Source: Candidatus Poribacteria bacterium
GTDB lineage: Bacteria; Poribacteria; WGA-4E; WGA-3G
DNA: 44,917 nt
Reading direction: 5' to 3'
Assembly: GCA_007571305.1 (NCBI GenBank)
Contig: RKRR01000110.1
Location: forward strand, 1-44,917
Part shown: positions 7,700-17,082 of the stretch, one piece after another
Position numbering within the stretch: the first letter of the stretch is position 1
How the letters are laid out: the number at the start of each line of letters is the position of its first letter
Position numbers and translations under genes: made by a program
The notes under the pieces: generated by a model
What the model saw: the letters and a program-made list of their open reading frames with translations, nothing else
Database searches by the model: none
What the model was told of the DNA's origin: nothing

Positions 7700-8530
7700 C
7701 TAACTTTTTAATTTTAACCATCTCTGTAGGCGCGCCAATTTATCTGGTGAGATGTGTGAGGTATTCGCGTCTGTAGGAAATGTGCCGTTCGCCACCTCTT
7801 CCTTATATCCGCAGATTGCCTCAAAAGTCAGATGCTTGTAATCTTGATAACGTTTGGCATGTTTGAGTGGGGGGCCTATGCCCAATATATCGTTGATAAC
7901 GAGTACTTGCCCGTCACAGAATCGTCCTGCCCCGATACCGATGGTCGGAACAGCGAGGTTCTCCGTTATAATTCGACTGACCTCTTCAGTGATTTTCTCA
8001 AGGACGATGAGTTTCACGCCAGCGTCTGCAAGTGCCCTTGCTGATTCAATGAGTTGTTTCGCTTTGGCAAAGGTTTTTCCGTGTGTTGCTGCCTTCGTGC
8101 CGTGGATCTGTGGATTGTGTCCGATATGTGCACAAGTTTCTATACCTTGTTCATTGAGCGCGGTGACAATAGGCACCTTTTCTAACCCACCTTCCAACTT
8201 AACCCCATCTGCTCCATGAGATAAAAAGCGTTTGGCGTTGGCAACAGCGTGTTTGGCATCACGGTCGGCGGCGTAGGGCATATCAACTAGAAGATAAGCA
8301 TCTGTTACCCCGCGGCGGACCGCTTTGAGGTGATGACACATATCTTCCATTGTCACCTCTGTCTCGTTTTTGTAGCCGAGAACGTTGGTTCCAACGCTGT
8401 CGCCGACGAAGACGATATCGATGCCCGCCTCGTCTTGCATACAAGCAGTGGGATAGTCGTAACAGGTCAACATAGTAATCGGTTGCTGTTCCTGCTTCTT
8501 GACGTGCAGATAAGCAATATCTTTCTTCAT
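7700..8530 (-). CDS. panB: 3-methyl-2-oxobutanoate hydroxymethyltransferase
   Basis: It transfers a hydroxymethyl group from methylene-tetrahydrofolate to alpha-ketoisovalerate, making ketopantoate for pantothenate and CoA synthesis. The 276 residues match the TIM-barrel family. Signatures are MLTCYDYPTACMQDEAGID (about 20-38), VGDSVGTNVLGY with the metal Asp, VDMPY, GADGVKLEGG and HIGHNPQ, and the C-terminal IGIGAGRFCDGQVLVINDILG. The ATG has no clear ribosome site. It lies 150 nt downstream of sucD. No panC or panD is near. Confidence 0.95.
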   Translation of the reverse strand: MKKDIAYLHVKKQEQQPITMLTCYDYPTACMQDEAGIDIVFVGDSVGTNVLGYKNETEVTMEDMCHHLKAVRRGVTDAYLLVDMPYAADRDAKHAVANAKRFLSHGADGVKLEGGLEKVPIVTALNEQGIETCAHIGHNPQIHGTKAATHGKTFAKAKQLIESARALADAGVKLIVLEKITEEVSRIITENLAVPTIGIGAGRFCDGQVLVINDILGIGPPLKHAKRYQDYKHLTFEAICGYKEEVANGTFPTDANTSHISPDKLARLQRWLKLKS

Positions 8531-8680
8531 TTTTTACCCATTAACTCTGGTCCCTACTCCATTACATTTCACTATCCCTTCCGATCCGAGTAACGAGTAG
8601 GTACCCAGTTTTTGTTGGGAGCCCTGTCTCTCGATTAAAAATTCATCGCGAGTCCAGTTCGTTCCTACAAACCGCGCGGA

Positions 8681-9553
8681 TTAAGTCAACACCTCTGATA
8701 CGGTTTCTCCAATAGTAGCGAGACTACCCGCAACAGCGATCCCCGCATCGTTGAGTGCTCGAATTTTATCAGCGGCGGTGCCTTGTCCGCCGGAGATAAT
8801 TGCACCCGCGTGTCCCATCCGTTTTCCGGGTGGTGCGGTCTGTCCAGCAATAAAACCGACAACAGGCTTTGTCATTTCGTGTTTCACAAATTGGGCTGCT
8901 TTTTCCTCAGCTGTTCCACCGATTTCGCCTATTAAGACAACAGCGTGTGTGTCGTCGTCCGCTTCAAAAAGTTCGAGGACATCAACGAAGTTTGTCCCAA
9001 TTACCGGGTCGCCACCGATACCGACACAGGTGGACTGTCCAATTCCGAGCCGCTTCAGTTGATAGGCAGCTTCATAAGTCAAAGTGCCGCTTCGGGAGAC
9101 GATCCCAACGTTGCCGGGGGTATAGGCAAACTCAGGCATAACGCCGATTTTGCATTCACCGGGTGTGATGACACCAGGGCAGTTCGGTCCGATTAATCGG
9201 GTCGATTTCCCCTGAAGGAATGCCTTCGCTTTGACCATATCGAGAACAGGAATGTGTTCGGATATGCAGACAATCAGTTCTACGCCTGCTTCTGCCGCTT
9301 CCATGATAGAGTCTGCGGCGTTGAAGCGCGCCGGAACGAAAACCAGCGAGGTGTCCGCGCCTGTTGCTGCAACCCCATCTGCTACAGTGTCATACACAGG
9401 AATGCCATTCACATCAGATCCACCTCTGCCGGGAACGGCACCCGCAACAATCTGGGTACCGTAGGCTGCACATTGCTCTGTGTGAAAGCGTCCGGAACGA
9501 CCCGTGATGCCTTGAACGATGACTTTTGTATTTTTATTAACGAGTATGCTCAT
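8681..9553 (-). CDS. sucD: Succinyl-CoA synthetase alpha subunit
   Basis: The alpha subunit binds CoA and carries the phosphohistidine in the reversible succinyl-CoA/succinate step of the TCA cycle. The 290 residues match the family. Visible are the N-terminal [13 protein letters not shown], the Rossmann CoA-binding region with [14 protein letters not shown], the [10 protein letters not shown] loop, and [10 protein letters not shown] with the catalytic His at about 245. Its partner sucC lies at 12688, separated by pgk and proS on the same strand. An ACTGATAACC-type repeat (about 9559-9585) abuts the start and no ribosome site is seen. Confidence 0.96.
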   Translation of the reverse strand: MSILVNKNTKVIVQGITGRSGRFHTEQCAAYGTQIVAGAVPGRGGSDVNGIPVYDTVADGVAATGADTSLVFVPARFNAADSIMEAAEAGVELIVCISEHIPVLDMVKAKAFLQGKSTRLIGPNCPGVITPGECKIGVMPEFAYTPGNVGIVSRSGTLTYEAAYQLKRLGIGQSTCVGIGGDPVIGTNFVDVLELFEADDDTHAVVLIGEIGGTAEEKAAQFVKHEMTKPVVGFIAGQTAPPGKRMGHAGAIISGGQGTAADKIRALNDAGIAVAGSLATIGETVSEVLT

Positions 9554-9637
9554 ATTTTTTAGGGTTGTCGGTTATCAGTTACCTTGTTGTAGCATCCAGA
9601 TATGCTTTGGAGGCCACAAGAGAAGTATCTATCATAA

Positions 9638-9783
9638 CCCAAGTTGCCACCTTTGTAGCATAACCTGTGAGGGTGGACATCTTAATCACGCAGGAGACCC
9701 ACGGTCTCCTACGCCACGAAATGCCTCCGAATTCAGTGAAAAATGGGACAGGATACCTAAAATCTTGTGAGTAGCAACTTGGG
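9638..9783. repeat. MITE-like element, copy C
   Basis: The 146-nt element has CCCAAGTTGC at the left (9638-9647) and GCAACTTGGG at the right (9774-9783), the same termini as the 2341 copy. It has the TGTAGCATAACCTG core (9654-9667) and an inner hairpin AGGAGACC/GGTCTCCT (9693-9709). It sits between proS and sucD and ends 5 nt from the proS stop. Flanking 9-mers are only partly alike, so any target duplication has decayed. Confidence 0.72.
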
Positions 9784-9788
9784 TTGAT

Positions 9789-11225
9789 TTAATATGCGCG
9801 AGCAAAGACCGCGACTTCTTTCGCGGATTTACCACAGACGATGCATTCGCCATCTCCACCGGGCTGTTCCGTGGGGAGACATCTGATAGTTGCCTGTGTA
9901 TCTTCTCTGACTTGCTCTTCACAAGCTGCATCACCACACCAACGTGCGTGTGCGAATCCATCTTCGATAACCTCTTTAAAAGCGTCGTAGGTGGTAGGTT
10001 TAAAGGTATTCGTATCGCGGAAGTTCGTAGCCCGCTTGAGCATATCTGCTTGAATAGTGCCAAGCATTTGCTTCACCGTCTCAGCAGCATTGGCGATCGG
10101 CACAAACACCTTGCCTTCTTTGCCCGGTATATCGCGTCTTGCGAGGACCATCTGCTGTTTGCTCAAATCACGAGGACCAATCTCTATGCGTAAGGGTACA
10201 CCTTTGAGTTCCCATTCGTTGAATCGCCAACCGGGTGAGTGATCATGCCTATCGTCAACATGGTAGCGGATACCGCCCAAAGTTTCACAGATGCCATCAA
10301 CGGTTTGCATGACGGCTTGCTTATCATCATCATTATTTTTCGGAACGATTGGCACGATGACGAGTTGAGTGGGTGCGAGTCTTGGTGGTAGGACCAACCC
10401 TTGGTCATCCCCGTGTGCCATGATAATCGCCCCGATCATTCGGGTGCTTACCCCCCAACTGGTCGTCCAGCAGTGCTGTTGTTTCTGGTTTGCATCGAGA
10501 TATTGAATATCGAAAGCCTTGGCAAAGTTTTGCCCTAAGTCGTGTGAAGTGCCAGCTTGAAGTGCGCGTTTATCGCCCATCATCGCTTCGATGGTATAGG
10601 AAGTGAGTGCCCCGGGAAACTTTTCGCTGTCACTCTTACGTCCGGGAATAACAGGTATCGCAGCTTCATTGATTGCAAAATCGGCGTAGAGATCCAGGAT
10701 ACGAAGTGTCTCTTCTTCGGCTTCCTCGTGCGTTGCGTGAGCGGTATGCCCCTCTTGCCAGAAGAATTCCATCGTCCTCAGGAAAAGACGAGGACGCAAT
10801 TCCCATCGGACGACGTTCGCCCATTGATTGATAAGGACTGGTAGATCCCGGTAGGATTGGATCCACTGACTATACATATAACCGATAATGGTTTCAGAAG
10901 TCGGTCGCACTACGAGCGGTTCTTCCAGTTTTTTTCCACCGCCGTGCGTAACAACGGCGAGTTCCGGTTTAAAGCCCTCGACGTGTTCAGCTTCCTTTTC
11001 GATAAAACTCATCGGAATAAAGAGTGGGAAAGCGGCGTTTTGGTGTCCTGTTTCTTTGAACCGGGTATCTAATTGTTCTTTGACGTTTTCCCAGAGCGCG
11101 TAGCCGTAAGGACGGACTACCATACATCCGCGCACGGGAGCATAGTCAGCCATCTCCGCTTGACGGATGACCTGGGTATACCATTTTGCGTAGTCTTCAC
11201 TACGGGGAACTATTTTATCAAACAT
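9789..11225 (-). CDS. proS: Prolyl-tRNA synthetase, archaeal/eukaryotic-like type
   Basis: It charges tRNA-Pro with proline. At 478 residues, without the editing insertion of the long bacterial form, this is the short ProRS type. Visible class II motifs are GCMVVRPYGYALWENV (motif 1 region), VVRPTSETIIGYMY, WANVVRWELRPRLFLRTMEFFWQEGHTAH (motif 2) and GDDQGLVLPPRLAP (motif 3). The C-terminal zinc-like region has WCGDAACE and CIVCGKSA and the typical final Tyr. The start follows CGCAAGGAATAATT, the same leader block as trpE and fabH. Neighbours pgk (upstream) and sucD suggest a mixed housekeeping operon. Confidence 0.95.
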   Translation of the reverse strand: MFDKIVPRSEDYAKWYTQVIRQAEMADYAPVRGCMVVRPYGYALWENVKEQLDTRFKETGHQNAAFPLFIPMSFIEKEAEHVEGFKPELAVVTHGGGKKLEEPLVVRPTSETIIGYMYSQWIQSYRDLPVLINQWANVVRWELRPRLFLRTMEFFWQEGHTAHATHEEAEEETLRILDLYADFAINEAAIPVIPGRKSDSEKFPGALTSYTIEAMMGDKRALQAGTSHDLGQNFAKAFDIQYLDANQKQQHCWTTSWGVSTRMIGAIIMAHGDDQGLVLPPRLAPTQLVIVPIVPKNNDDDKQAVMQTVDGICETLGGIRYHVDDRHDHSPGWRFNEWELKGVPLRIEIGPRDLSKQQMVLARRDIPGKEGKVFVPIANAAETVKQMLGTIQADMLKRATNFRDTNTFKPTTYDAFKEVIEDGFAHARWCGDAACEEQVREDTQATIRCLPTEQPGGDGECIVCGKSAKEVAVFARAY

Positions 11226-11332
11226 TTTTTAATTATTCCTTGCGGATAAGTAACAGCCTCTGCAAATTTAACCCTTTCTGTGTTCGAGTCGCTCTCCATT
11301 CCCTTTCATGCTCAGTTTTTCGAATCTAATAC

Positions 11333-12529
11333 TCATCTCACTCGATCCGTTAAAGCAACGAGGCCCGGTAGAGGTTTTCCCTCTAAAAACTCCAAGGATG
11401 CACCGCCTCCGGTCGAGATATGCGTCATCCGATCAGCAACACCGGCTTGCTGGATCGCCGCGACACAATCACCACCGCCAATAATACTCACTGATTCTGA
11501 ACCTGCAATCTGCTTTGCAACCGAAATTGTGCCTTGTGCGAACTTCTCAAATTCATAGACCCCTAAAGGTCCATTCCATACCACAGTTTTTGCTGCTTGA
11601 ATCTGCTCACCGAACGTCGATCCGGTTTGGGGACCGATATCCAACCCTTGCCAACCGTCCGGGATACTCCGTTTGCTCACAACTCGCGATTCGGTTTCAG
11701 GATCAAAGGTTTTTCCAACGACATGGTCCACCGGTAGCAAGATGGAATCCGAAAACCCTTCCCTTTCGACTAACGATCTTGCAACATCAAACTTTTCAGT
11801 CTCGACAATTGAGTTACCGATACCAAAGCCCATAGCTGACAAAAATGTATATGCCATGCCGCCACCAATGAGAAGTTTATCAACTTTTCCGAGTAGGTTC
11901 TCAATCAGTGGGATTTTGTCGGATATTTTTGCTCCACCGAGGATAGCGACGTAGGGACGTGCAGGATCTTCAAGAGTAGTGCTGAGATAATAGATTTCGC
12001 GTGCCATTAAGAGTCCAGTGGCACAGGGGCTGAGATGATGAGTCACTCCCTCTGTCGATGCATGGGCGCGATGCGCTGTACCGAACGCGTCATTCACATA
12101 AACATCCGCGAGTGAAGCAAGTTGTGCAGCGAAGGCCGCGTCGTTTGCAGTTTCCTCGGCGTAAAATCGGACATTCTCAAGGAGCAGTATCTCTCCGTTA
12201 CGCATTGACGCAACGGCACGCTGGACCGACTCGCCTATGCAATCATCAACATGTGCAACACGCGTACCGAGTTTACGGCTGATAGCTATAGCGATTGGCT
12301 CAGTCGAAAGGACTTTTCGATCAGTTGCCGAATCCACCTCGGGCCTGCCCAAATGTGTTACAAGAATAATTTTGGCATCGGCGTTGATGAGTGCTAAAAG
12401 TGTCGGCAGAGCGGCAGTGATACGGGTTTCATCTGTGATCTTCCCGTCTTTCATTGGGACATTGAAGTCCACTCGTACGAGAACGCGTTTCCCGCCAACG
12501 TCTATGTCCTTTAATTCAAGTTTTTCCAT
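11333..12529 (-). CDS. pgk: Phosphoglycerate kinase
   Basis: It interconverts 1,3-bisphosphoglycerate and ADP with 3-phosphoglycerate and ATP in glycolysis. I start it at the ATG at 12529 (398 residues, MEKLELKDIDVGGKRVLVR); the open frame extends 23 codons further but that part is not family-like. Signatures are VRVDFNVPMKDGKITD, HLGRPE, ENVRFYAEE, a nucleotide-loop GGAKISDKI, GGGMAYTFL, WNGPLGVYEFEKFA and the C-terminal GGGDCVAAI with STGGGASLEFLEG. It lies between sucC and proS on the same strand. No gap or tpiA is adjacent. Confidence 0.96.
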   Translation of the reverse strand: MEKLELKDIDVGGKRVLVRVDFNVPMKDGKITDETRITAALPTLLALINADAKIILVTHLGRPEVDSATDRKVLSTEPIAIAISRKLGTRVAHVDDCIGESVQRAVASMRNGEILLLENVRFYAEETANDAAFAAQLASLADVYVNDAFGTAHRAHASTEGVTHHLSPCATGLLMAREIYYLSTTLEDPARPYVAILGGAKISDKIPLIENLLGKVDKLLIGGGMAYTFLSAMGFGIGNSIVETEKFDVARSLVEREGFSDSILLPVDHVVGKTFDPETESRVVSKRSIPDGWQGLDIGPQTGSTFGEQIQAAKTVVWNGPLGVYEFEKFAQGTISVAKQIAGSESVSIIGGGDCVAAIQQAGVADRMTHISTGGGASLEFLEGKPLPGLVALTDRVR

Positions 12530-12687
12530 TTTTTTAGAAGTTGTCAATAACCTGTCGACAATGCACCGGACTCTCGCAAGGACGTAAACCCTTGACACCG
12601 CCCACTGATAATTGAAAATGAAGACTCTTTACCTGTCCAAAACTAATCTCCAATCAATTTGGCCAGTTATGTCGCCAAGTGTCTTTT

Positions 12688-13872
12688 TTATGCAGGATTC
12701 GCCGCCTCTACTGCCAGTTGTGCTGCTTCAGAAAGGCCCTCTGCTTGCTGAACGTCCAAATCCGACTCAGCAATGATCTGTTTCCCAAGTTCCACGTTTG
12801 TTCCTTCCAACCGAACCACAAGCGGGACATTGAGTTCAACCTGCTTTGCCGCTTCAACGATGCCGTTTGCGATTGTGTCACATTTCATAATGCCGCCAAA
12901 GATGTTAACGAGAACAGTTTTCACATTTTCGTCTGCGAGGATGAGACGGAAAGCGTGTGCGACTGCTTCTACAGAGGCACCACCACCAACATCAAGAAAG
13001 TTTGCCGGTTCACCTCCGTTCTGTTTGATGATGTCCATTGTTGCCATAGCAAGTCCTGCCCCATTCACCATGCAACCTATATCACCATCAAGACGGATGT
13101 AACTTAAATCCGACTCACTTGCTTCCAATTCACTCGGATCTTCTTCGTGCGGATCTCGCATATCAGCTATATCAGAGTGTCGCCAAAGTGAGTTGTCATC
13201 AAGGTTCACTTTGGAATCGAGCGCGACAATGTCTAATTCGTCATCCGTTTTTACGATTGCCAGCGGATTAATCTCCACGAGTGAACAGTCGCATTCAGTG
13301 AACGCGTTGTATAGTGACAGAATCAGTTGGGTAGCGTTTGGGATAACAGAACGATAGTATGTATCCGTGATGAGTTTGTATGCGAACTCCCGCGCTTGGA
13401 ACTCGGTTAATCCGAAGGCTGGATGAACCTGCGCCCTAATAATCTTTTCAGGTGTTTTTGCCGCGACTTCTTCAATATTGATACCGCCCTCTTCGCTCCC
13501 GATTAAGGTAAGTCGTGATATTTCCCGATCGAGTAGTATAGCAAGGTAGAACTCTTTCTCTATCTCTGCGGCTTCGGCGATGAGTACTTTACGGACGAGT
13601 TTCCCTTCAGGACCCGTCTGAGGTGTTACGAGTTGCATCCCGAGAATAGCGTCGGCGTGTTGTTTAACTTCGATGGGTGAATTTGCGAGTTTGACTCCGC
13701 CGCCTTTCCCGCGACCACCAGCATGGATTTGTGCCTTGATAACGTAAGTAGGACAATTGAGTTCCTGTGCGATTGTTTCGGCTTCCTCTGGCGTTTCGGC
13801 GACCTTCCCCGGCAGCGTCCTAACACCATAGGATTCTAAAATTTCCCTGGCTTGGTATTCATGGATGTTCAT
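12688..13872 (-). CDS. sucC: Succinyl-CoA synthetase beta subunit
   Basis: The beta subunit has the ATP-grasp nucleotide site and binds succinate, working with SucD. The 394 residues match the family: [17 protein letters not shown], the grasp loop [52 protein letters not shown] and the C-terminal VRLEGTN. A good promoter lies about 90 nt upstream (13963-13991), so this is probably the first gene of a sucC-pgk-proS-sucD transcript. Separation of sucC from sucD is uncommon. Confidence 0.96.
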   Translation of the reverse strand: MNIHEYQAREILESYGVRTLPGKVAETPEEAETIAQELNCPTYVIKAQIHAGGRGKGGGVKLANSPIEVKQHADAILGMQLVTPQTGPEGKLVRKVLIAEAAEIEKEFYLAILLDREISRLTLIGSEEGGINIEEVAAKTPEKIIRAQVHPAFGLTEFQAREFAYKLITDTYYRSVIPNATQLILSLYNAFTECDCSLVEINPLAIVKTDDELDIVALDSKVNLDDNSLWRHSDIADMRDPHEEDPSELEASESDLSYIRLDGDIGCMVNGAGLAMATMDIIKQNGGEPANFLDVGGGASVEAVAHAFRLILADENVKTVLVNIFGGIMKCDTIANGIVEAAKQVELNVPLVVRLEGTNVELGKQIIAESDLDVQQAEGLSEAAQLAVEAANPA

Positions 13873-13962
13873 CTTTTCTAATGTTTTCCTTCGTTAAACT
13901 CTTTTGGCACTCGTAATGACTGGTGTATGATGTCTATGTATTTCGGACTCATGTATTTAGAA

Positions 13963-13991
13963 ATTATACTATACTTGAGCGAAAATTGCAA
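13963..13991 (-). promoter_or_regulatory. Sigma-70-type promoter for sucC
   Basis: On the minus strand, TTGCAA (13986-13991) and a perfect TATAAT (13963-13968) are separated by 17 nt. It faces sucC, whose ATG is 91 nt from the -10 box. It is the strongest consensus match on the minus strand in this region. Confidence 0.7.
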
Positions 13992-14204
13992 GTTTTTCAG
14001 GTAGGTTAATCAGAAGTATCCAGCTGTTAAACACGAGCAAGCAGCGGTCAGTAAAGTCGCGGGCATGAGCGGCAATTCAGGAATATGGAAGAGGAAATAT
14101 AGCGCGTTTCAGGGTGAAAGTTGAAAATTGGTGCGTTTCAAAAAACTGTAAACATAGACAATAACTGGATTTTGAACAGTTCTGACAGCAGATTTACGAA
14201 GTGC
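13992..14204. other. Spacer between sucC promoter and folK
   Basis: I see no gene, strong hairpin or repeat here. Together with the sucC leader it makes a 332-nt gap without a gene. Confidence 0.4.
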
Positions 14205-14753
14205 TTACTCTGAAATCTTGGAATGGATGGAGGGTTTGAGGTTATGCTGTCTGAATTCAGACACGGATTTATCATTTTCAAGATGTCCAAGCAAAGTTTG
14301 GATGGACTCCTGGAAGACTGGATGCACAAGATTCGGTGCGATCTCCGCTAACGGGACCAGTACGAAACCACGGAGGTGCATCTCCCGGTGTGGAATGACG
14401 AGTTTTTCTGTTTGGAAGCACAAATCTTCATAGATTAATATGTCCAAATCGATCTCCCTCGGACCCCAACGGATACGGTGTTTCCTGCCAACAGCGGTCT
14501 CGATGCCTTTTAAAGTATGTAGCAAGGAGAGAGGTGAAAGGGTAGTTTGAATAGCAGCAACACCGTTCAGAAACTGTGCCTGTGCTTCATTACCAACAGG
14601 ATCAGTTGTATAAATAGAGGAAATCTTTTGCAAGGTGATTCCCTCCGTTTCCGATAAGATATGAATGGCAGTTTGGATATGTGCCAGACGAGCACCGACG
14701 TTGCTTCCGAAACCGATGTAGACTATGTGTGTGGAGTTTGGAGTTGATAACAA
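14205..14753 (-). CDS. folK: 6-hydroxymethyl-7,8-dihydropterin pyrophosphokinase
   Basis: It transfers pyrophosphate from ATP to hydroxymethyl-dihydropterin in folate synthesis. The 182-residue protein shows [18 protein letters not shown] (about 12-29), [18 protein letters not shown] and the catalytic, metal-binding [15 protein letters not shown] (about 96-110), then [19 protein letters not shown]. The reading begins with TTG at 14753, as no ATG or GTG lies between it and the conserved region; no ribosome site is visible and the start is uncertain. About 25 residues at the C-terminus go beyond the usual domain. No folP is adjacent. Confidence 0.9.
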   Translation of the reverse strand: MLSTPNSTHIVYIGFGSNVGARLAHIQTAIHILSETEGITLQKISSIYTTDPVGNEAQAQFLNGVAAIQTTLSPLSLLHTLKGIETAVGRKHRIRWGPREIDLDILIYEDLCFQTEKLVIPHREMHLRGFVLVPLAEIAPNLVHPVFQESIQTLLGHLENDKSVSEFRQHNLKPSIHSKISE

Positions 14754-14860
14754 TGTGTCTGAAACCGGGTGATTTGCAATGCTATAAACTGATTAAACGC
14801 TCACGAAGAGTTCCTCAAGGTTCCTACCGACCGTTGGAGGTGGAAGCGGTTTATTTTTTC

Positions 14861-15028
14861 CTATGCGTGTACCAATAGTTCGTCAACAATCTCGCAGAGT
14901 TGGCGGAAAACCTCGACCTCATTATTACCATGGCAGCACGGACCAATGATTCCCGGGCAATATCCAATAAAACATCCGTCCTCGTCCGACCATTCGACAA
15001 TTTTGATATATTTCGCACTTTCGCTCAT
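14861..15028 (-). CDS. HicB-like small protein, probably truncated by a frameshift
   Basis: The 55-residue frame starts at an ATG with GAGGA upstream. It reads YIKIVEWSDEDGCFIGYCPG (residues 7-26) and CCHGNNEVEVFRQLCEIVDE (31-50), typical of small HicB-family proteins. These are partial RNase-H-like folds, often orphan antitoxins. It then meets a stop (14861-14863). The expected continuation, GKNKPLPPPTVGRNLEELF, is present in another frame at 14796-14861 and ends at a stop at 14793-14795. One missing base around 14861-14870 would explain this. No HicA toxin is visible. It could be a pseudogene or a short functional form. It lies between fabF and folK. Confidence 0.7.
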   Translation of the reverse strand: MSESAKYIKIVEWSDEDGCFIGYCPGIIGPCCHGNNEVEVFRQLCEIVDELLVHA

Positions 15029-15113
15029 TTTTGAGATTCCTCAAGTCCGCAATGAGTTGTCGTATTTTTCTGGGCATTAGGATTTACTGAGATGGAAAGT
15101 TTGCTATATCCTA

Positions 15114-16352
15114 CTAATCTGAAAACTTGCGGATGGCGATTGATGTGTTGTGTCCACCGAAACCGAAGGCGTTGGAGAGTGCCACCTCAATTGTCGCATC
15201 GCGACTTTCGTTTGGAACATAGTCGAGGTCGCAGTCTTCGTCCGGCAGATCATAGTTGATTGTTGGTGGTAGGAAGCCTTTTTCCATCCCGCCCAAGCAG
15301 GCGATGAGTTCTACGGCTCCAGCCGCACCGAGCAGATGGCCAATCATGGATTTAGTGGAGCTGATAGGGATTTTGTAGGCCCGTTCACCGAAAAGAGTTT
15401 TGATGGCATTCGTTTCGGCGACATCGCCAATCGGTGTTGAGGTGCCGTGAGCACTGATATAGTCAACAGCATCCAGGGGCAATTTCGCATCTTGGATTGC
15501 AAATTCCATTGCTTTTGTCGCTCCTTCACCGTTTTCGGGTGGACTGACCATATCGTGGGCATCTGATGTCATTCCGTAACCGATGATTTCCGCATAGATA
15601 TAGGCACCACGTTTTTTGGCATGTGAGAGCGATTCGAGAATTAGGACACCAGCACCGTCGCCCATGACGAAGCCGTCGCGATCCTTGGTGAACGGGCGCG
15701 AGGCGCGTTCAGGTTCATGGTTTCGCACCGACATAGCACGCATTGAACAGAACCCAGCAAAAGCCAAGGGTGTAATCGCCGATTCCGTGCCACCAGCGAA
15801 CATCACGTCCGCCTCACCGCGCTGAATGATACGGAGCGAATCACCTATAGAATGGTTGGCACTGGCACAGGCTGTAACAGAGGTAGAATTAGGCCCTTTG
15901 AGGTTAAAATGGATTGATATCTGCCCCGCCGCCATGTTAATAATCATATACGGGACAAGGAATGGACTCACGCGTTTCGCGCCCCTTTCAGCGAGGATCT
16001 TAGCATTATCTTCAAGGACACCGATTCCACCGATTCCCGAACCGATTTGGACTCCTGCCCGGTAAGGGTCGACTTTGTCGAGTTCCAAACCGGCATCTTC
16101 GTGTGCCATAATTGAGGCGGCAAGCGCGTACTGAATGAACAGCGGTAGCCTGGACGCAGCTCGGCGGTCCATATACTGTGCCGCTTGAAAATCCTTAACC
16201 TCTCCGGCAATTTGGGTGCGATGCTCAGAGGCATCAAAATAGGTTAAAGAGCCGATTCCGTTTTTACCGAGAGCAAGCGCATCCCAATATTCTTCTTTCG
16301 TATTGCCAATTGCATTGACAACGCCGATTCCTGTAATAACTACACGCTCCAC
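15114..16352 (-). CDS. fabF: Beta-ketoacyl-ACP synthase II
   Basis: This elongating condensing enzyme of type II fatty-acid synthesis joins malonyl-ACP to acyl-ACP. The 412 residues match the family. The catalytic Cys lies in [15 protein letters not shown] (about 162), and the two catalytic His in [13 protein letters not shown] and [14 protein letters not shown] (about 302 and 338). The C-terminal [13 protein letters not shown] is standard. The start is GTG at 16350-16352, about 9 nt after AAGGA. It is the last fab gene of the cluster, after acpP, with a strong inverted repeat in the gap. Confidence 0.97.
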   Translation of the reverse strand: MERVVITGIGVVNAIGNTKEEYWDALALGKNGIGSLTYFDASEHRTQIAGEVKDFQAAQYMDRRAASRLPLFIQYALAASIMAHEDAGLELDKVDPYRAGVQIGSGIGGIGVLEDNAKILAERGAKRVSPFLVPYMIINMAAGQISIHFNLKGPNSTSVTACASANHSIGDSLRIIQRGEADVMFAGGTESAITPLAFAGFCSMRAMSVRNHEPERASRPFTKDRDGFVMGDGAGVLILESLSHAKKRGAYIYAEIIGYGMTSDAHDMVSPPENGEGATKAMEFAIQDAKLPLDAVDYISAHGTSTPIGDVAETNAIKTLFGERAYKIPISSTKSMIGHLLGAAGAVELIACLGGMEKGFLPPTINYDLPDEDCDLDYVPNESRDATIEVALSNAFGFGGHNTSIAIRKFSD

Positions 16353-16386
16353 GAGACCGATCCTTTTTTATTACCTGTCAGGTCTT

Positions 16387-16466
16387 AGGGTTTTCAGTTA
16401 TCAGTTAATATATGTGGCAGTTAGCAATGTTTGCAACCGCGACATATATTAACTGAAAACTGAAAC
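16387..16466. repeat. Palindromic ACTGA-type repeat between acpP and fabF
   Basis: A perfect 15-bp inverted repeat, TCAGTTAATATATGT (16401-16415) with its complement (16442-16456), is extended by TTTTCAGTTA and AACTGAAAAC. The 26-nt loop contains CAGTTAGC. It belongs by sequence to the ACTGA-unit family seen at 30-41 kb. As RNA it would form a long stem between acpP and fabF, which might set the ratio of the two products. Confidence 0.7.
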
Positions 16467-16477
16467 TATTCTTCAAC

Positions 16478-16711
16478 CTACACGTGTTCGTCTAAGTAAC
16501 TCAGGGCATCTTGAACAGTCTGGATTTTCTCCGCATCACTATCTGGAATTTCGATATCGAATTCCTCTTCAAGTGCCATGACCAGTTCAACAGTATCAAG
16601 TGAATCAGCCCCCAGATCTTCCATAAAGGAGGCATCTGGAGTGACATTATCTTCTTCAACACCGAGTTGTTTCGCAATAATTTCGATGAGGCGTTCTTGG
16701 TTTGTTGCCAT
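16478..16711 (-). CDS. acpP: Acyl carrier protein
   Basis: This small acidic carrier holds growing acyl chains on phosphopantetheine. The 77 residues match the family. The attachment serine is in [19 protein letters not shown] (Ser at about 37), preceded by VTPDASF and followed by the acidic helix with [16 protein letters not shown]. The ATG has GGAGATC upstream. A 371-nt gap with several hairpins separates it from fabG. Confidence 0.97.
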   Translation of the reverse strand: MATNQERLIEIIAKQLGVEEDNVTPDASFMEDLGADSLDTVELVMALEEEFDIEIPDSDAEKIQTVQDALSYLDEHV

Positions 16712-16998
16712 AAGCGTTTCCCTGATCTCCTATTTTCTAATTTTCCTTGTGGGTAAGTAACGTAGGTGTTTTTGCTTGAGTATTTCCTCCAAGGACTGTC
16801 ACGTGCCTCTGTGTAGAGGTGAAGAAACACCCACAGAATGCCATACGCGCATTCTATGTTGATGCACAAAAATCCCTCCACTACGTTTCATCTTAGTGTG
16901 TTGTGAAGGTATAATTTCCGAACTTCACAACCTTACAACTTTACAACTGCCGCGGAAACCGATTGCTGATGGTTATGAGGCAATTGGTAAAAGATTAT

Positions 16999-17072
16999 GG
17001 GCATTGTCAACAGTGCCCTAAAGGCGGATCAACCAACCGCCTTCCGTATAGGTGCTCTTGGGAAATCCCAAG
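16999..17072 (-). terminator. Three tandem hairpins after fabG
   Basis: Three inverted repeats follow one another: CTTGGG/CCCAAG (17057-17072), AAGGCGG/CCGCCTT (17021-17043, followed by TTT on the minus strand) and GGGCA/TGCCC (16999-17018). They lie just after the fabG stop. They could terminate part of the transcription before acpP or protect the 3' end. No long T-tract is present, so full termination is doubtful. The remaining gap to acpP (16712-16998) has no gene; its 16920-16960 part carries repeated TTGTAA/TTGTGA units. Confidence 0.5.
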
Positions 17073-17082
17073 TCCACTTGCA

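Noticed and set aside
14681..14878. Plus-strand 65-codon frame beside the HicB-like gene as a HicA toxin
   Set aside because: It lacks the HicA G-S-H-x pattern, and covers the HicB tail and folK start on the other strand.
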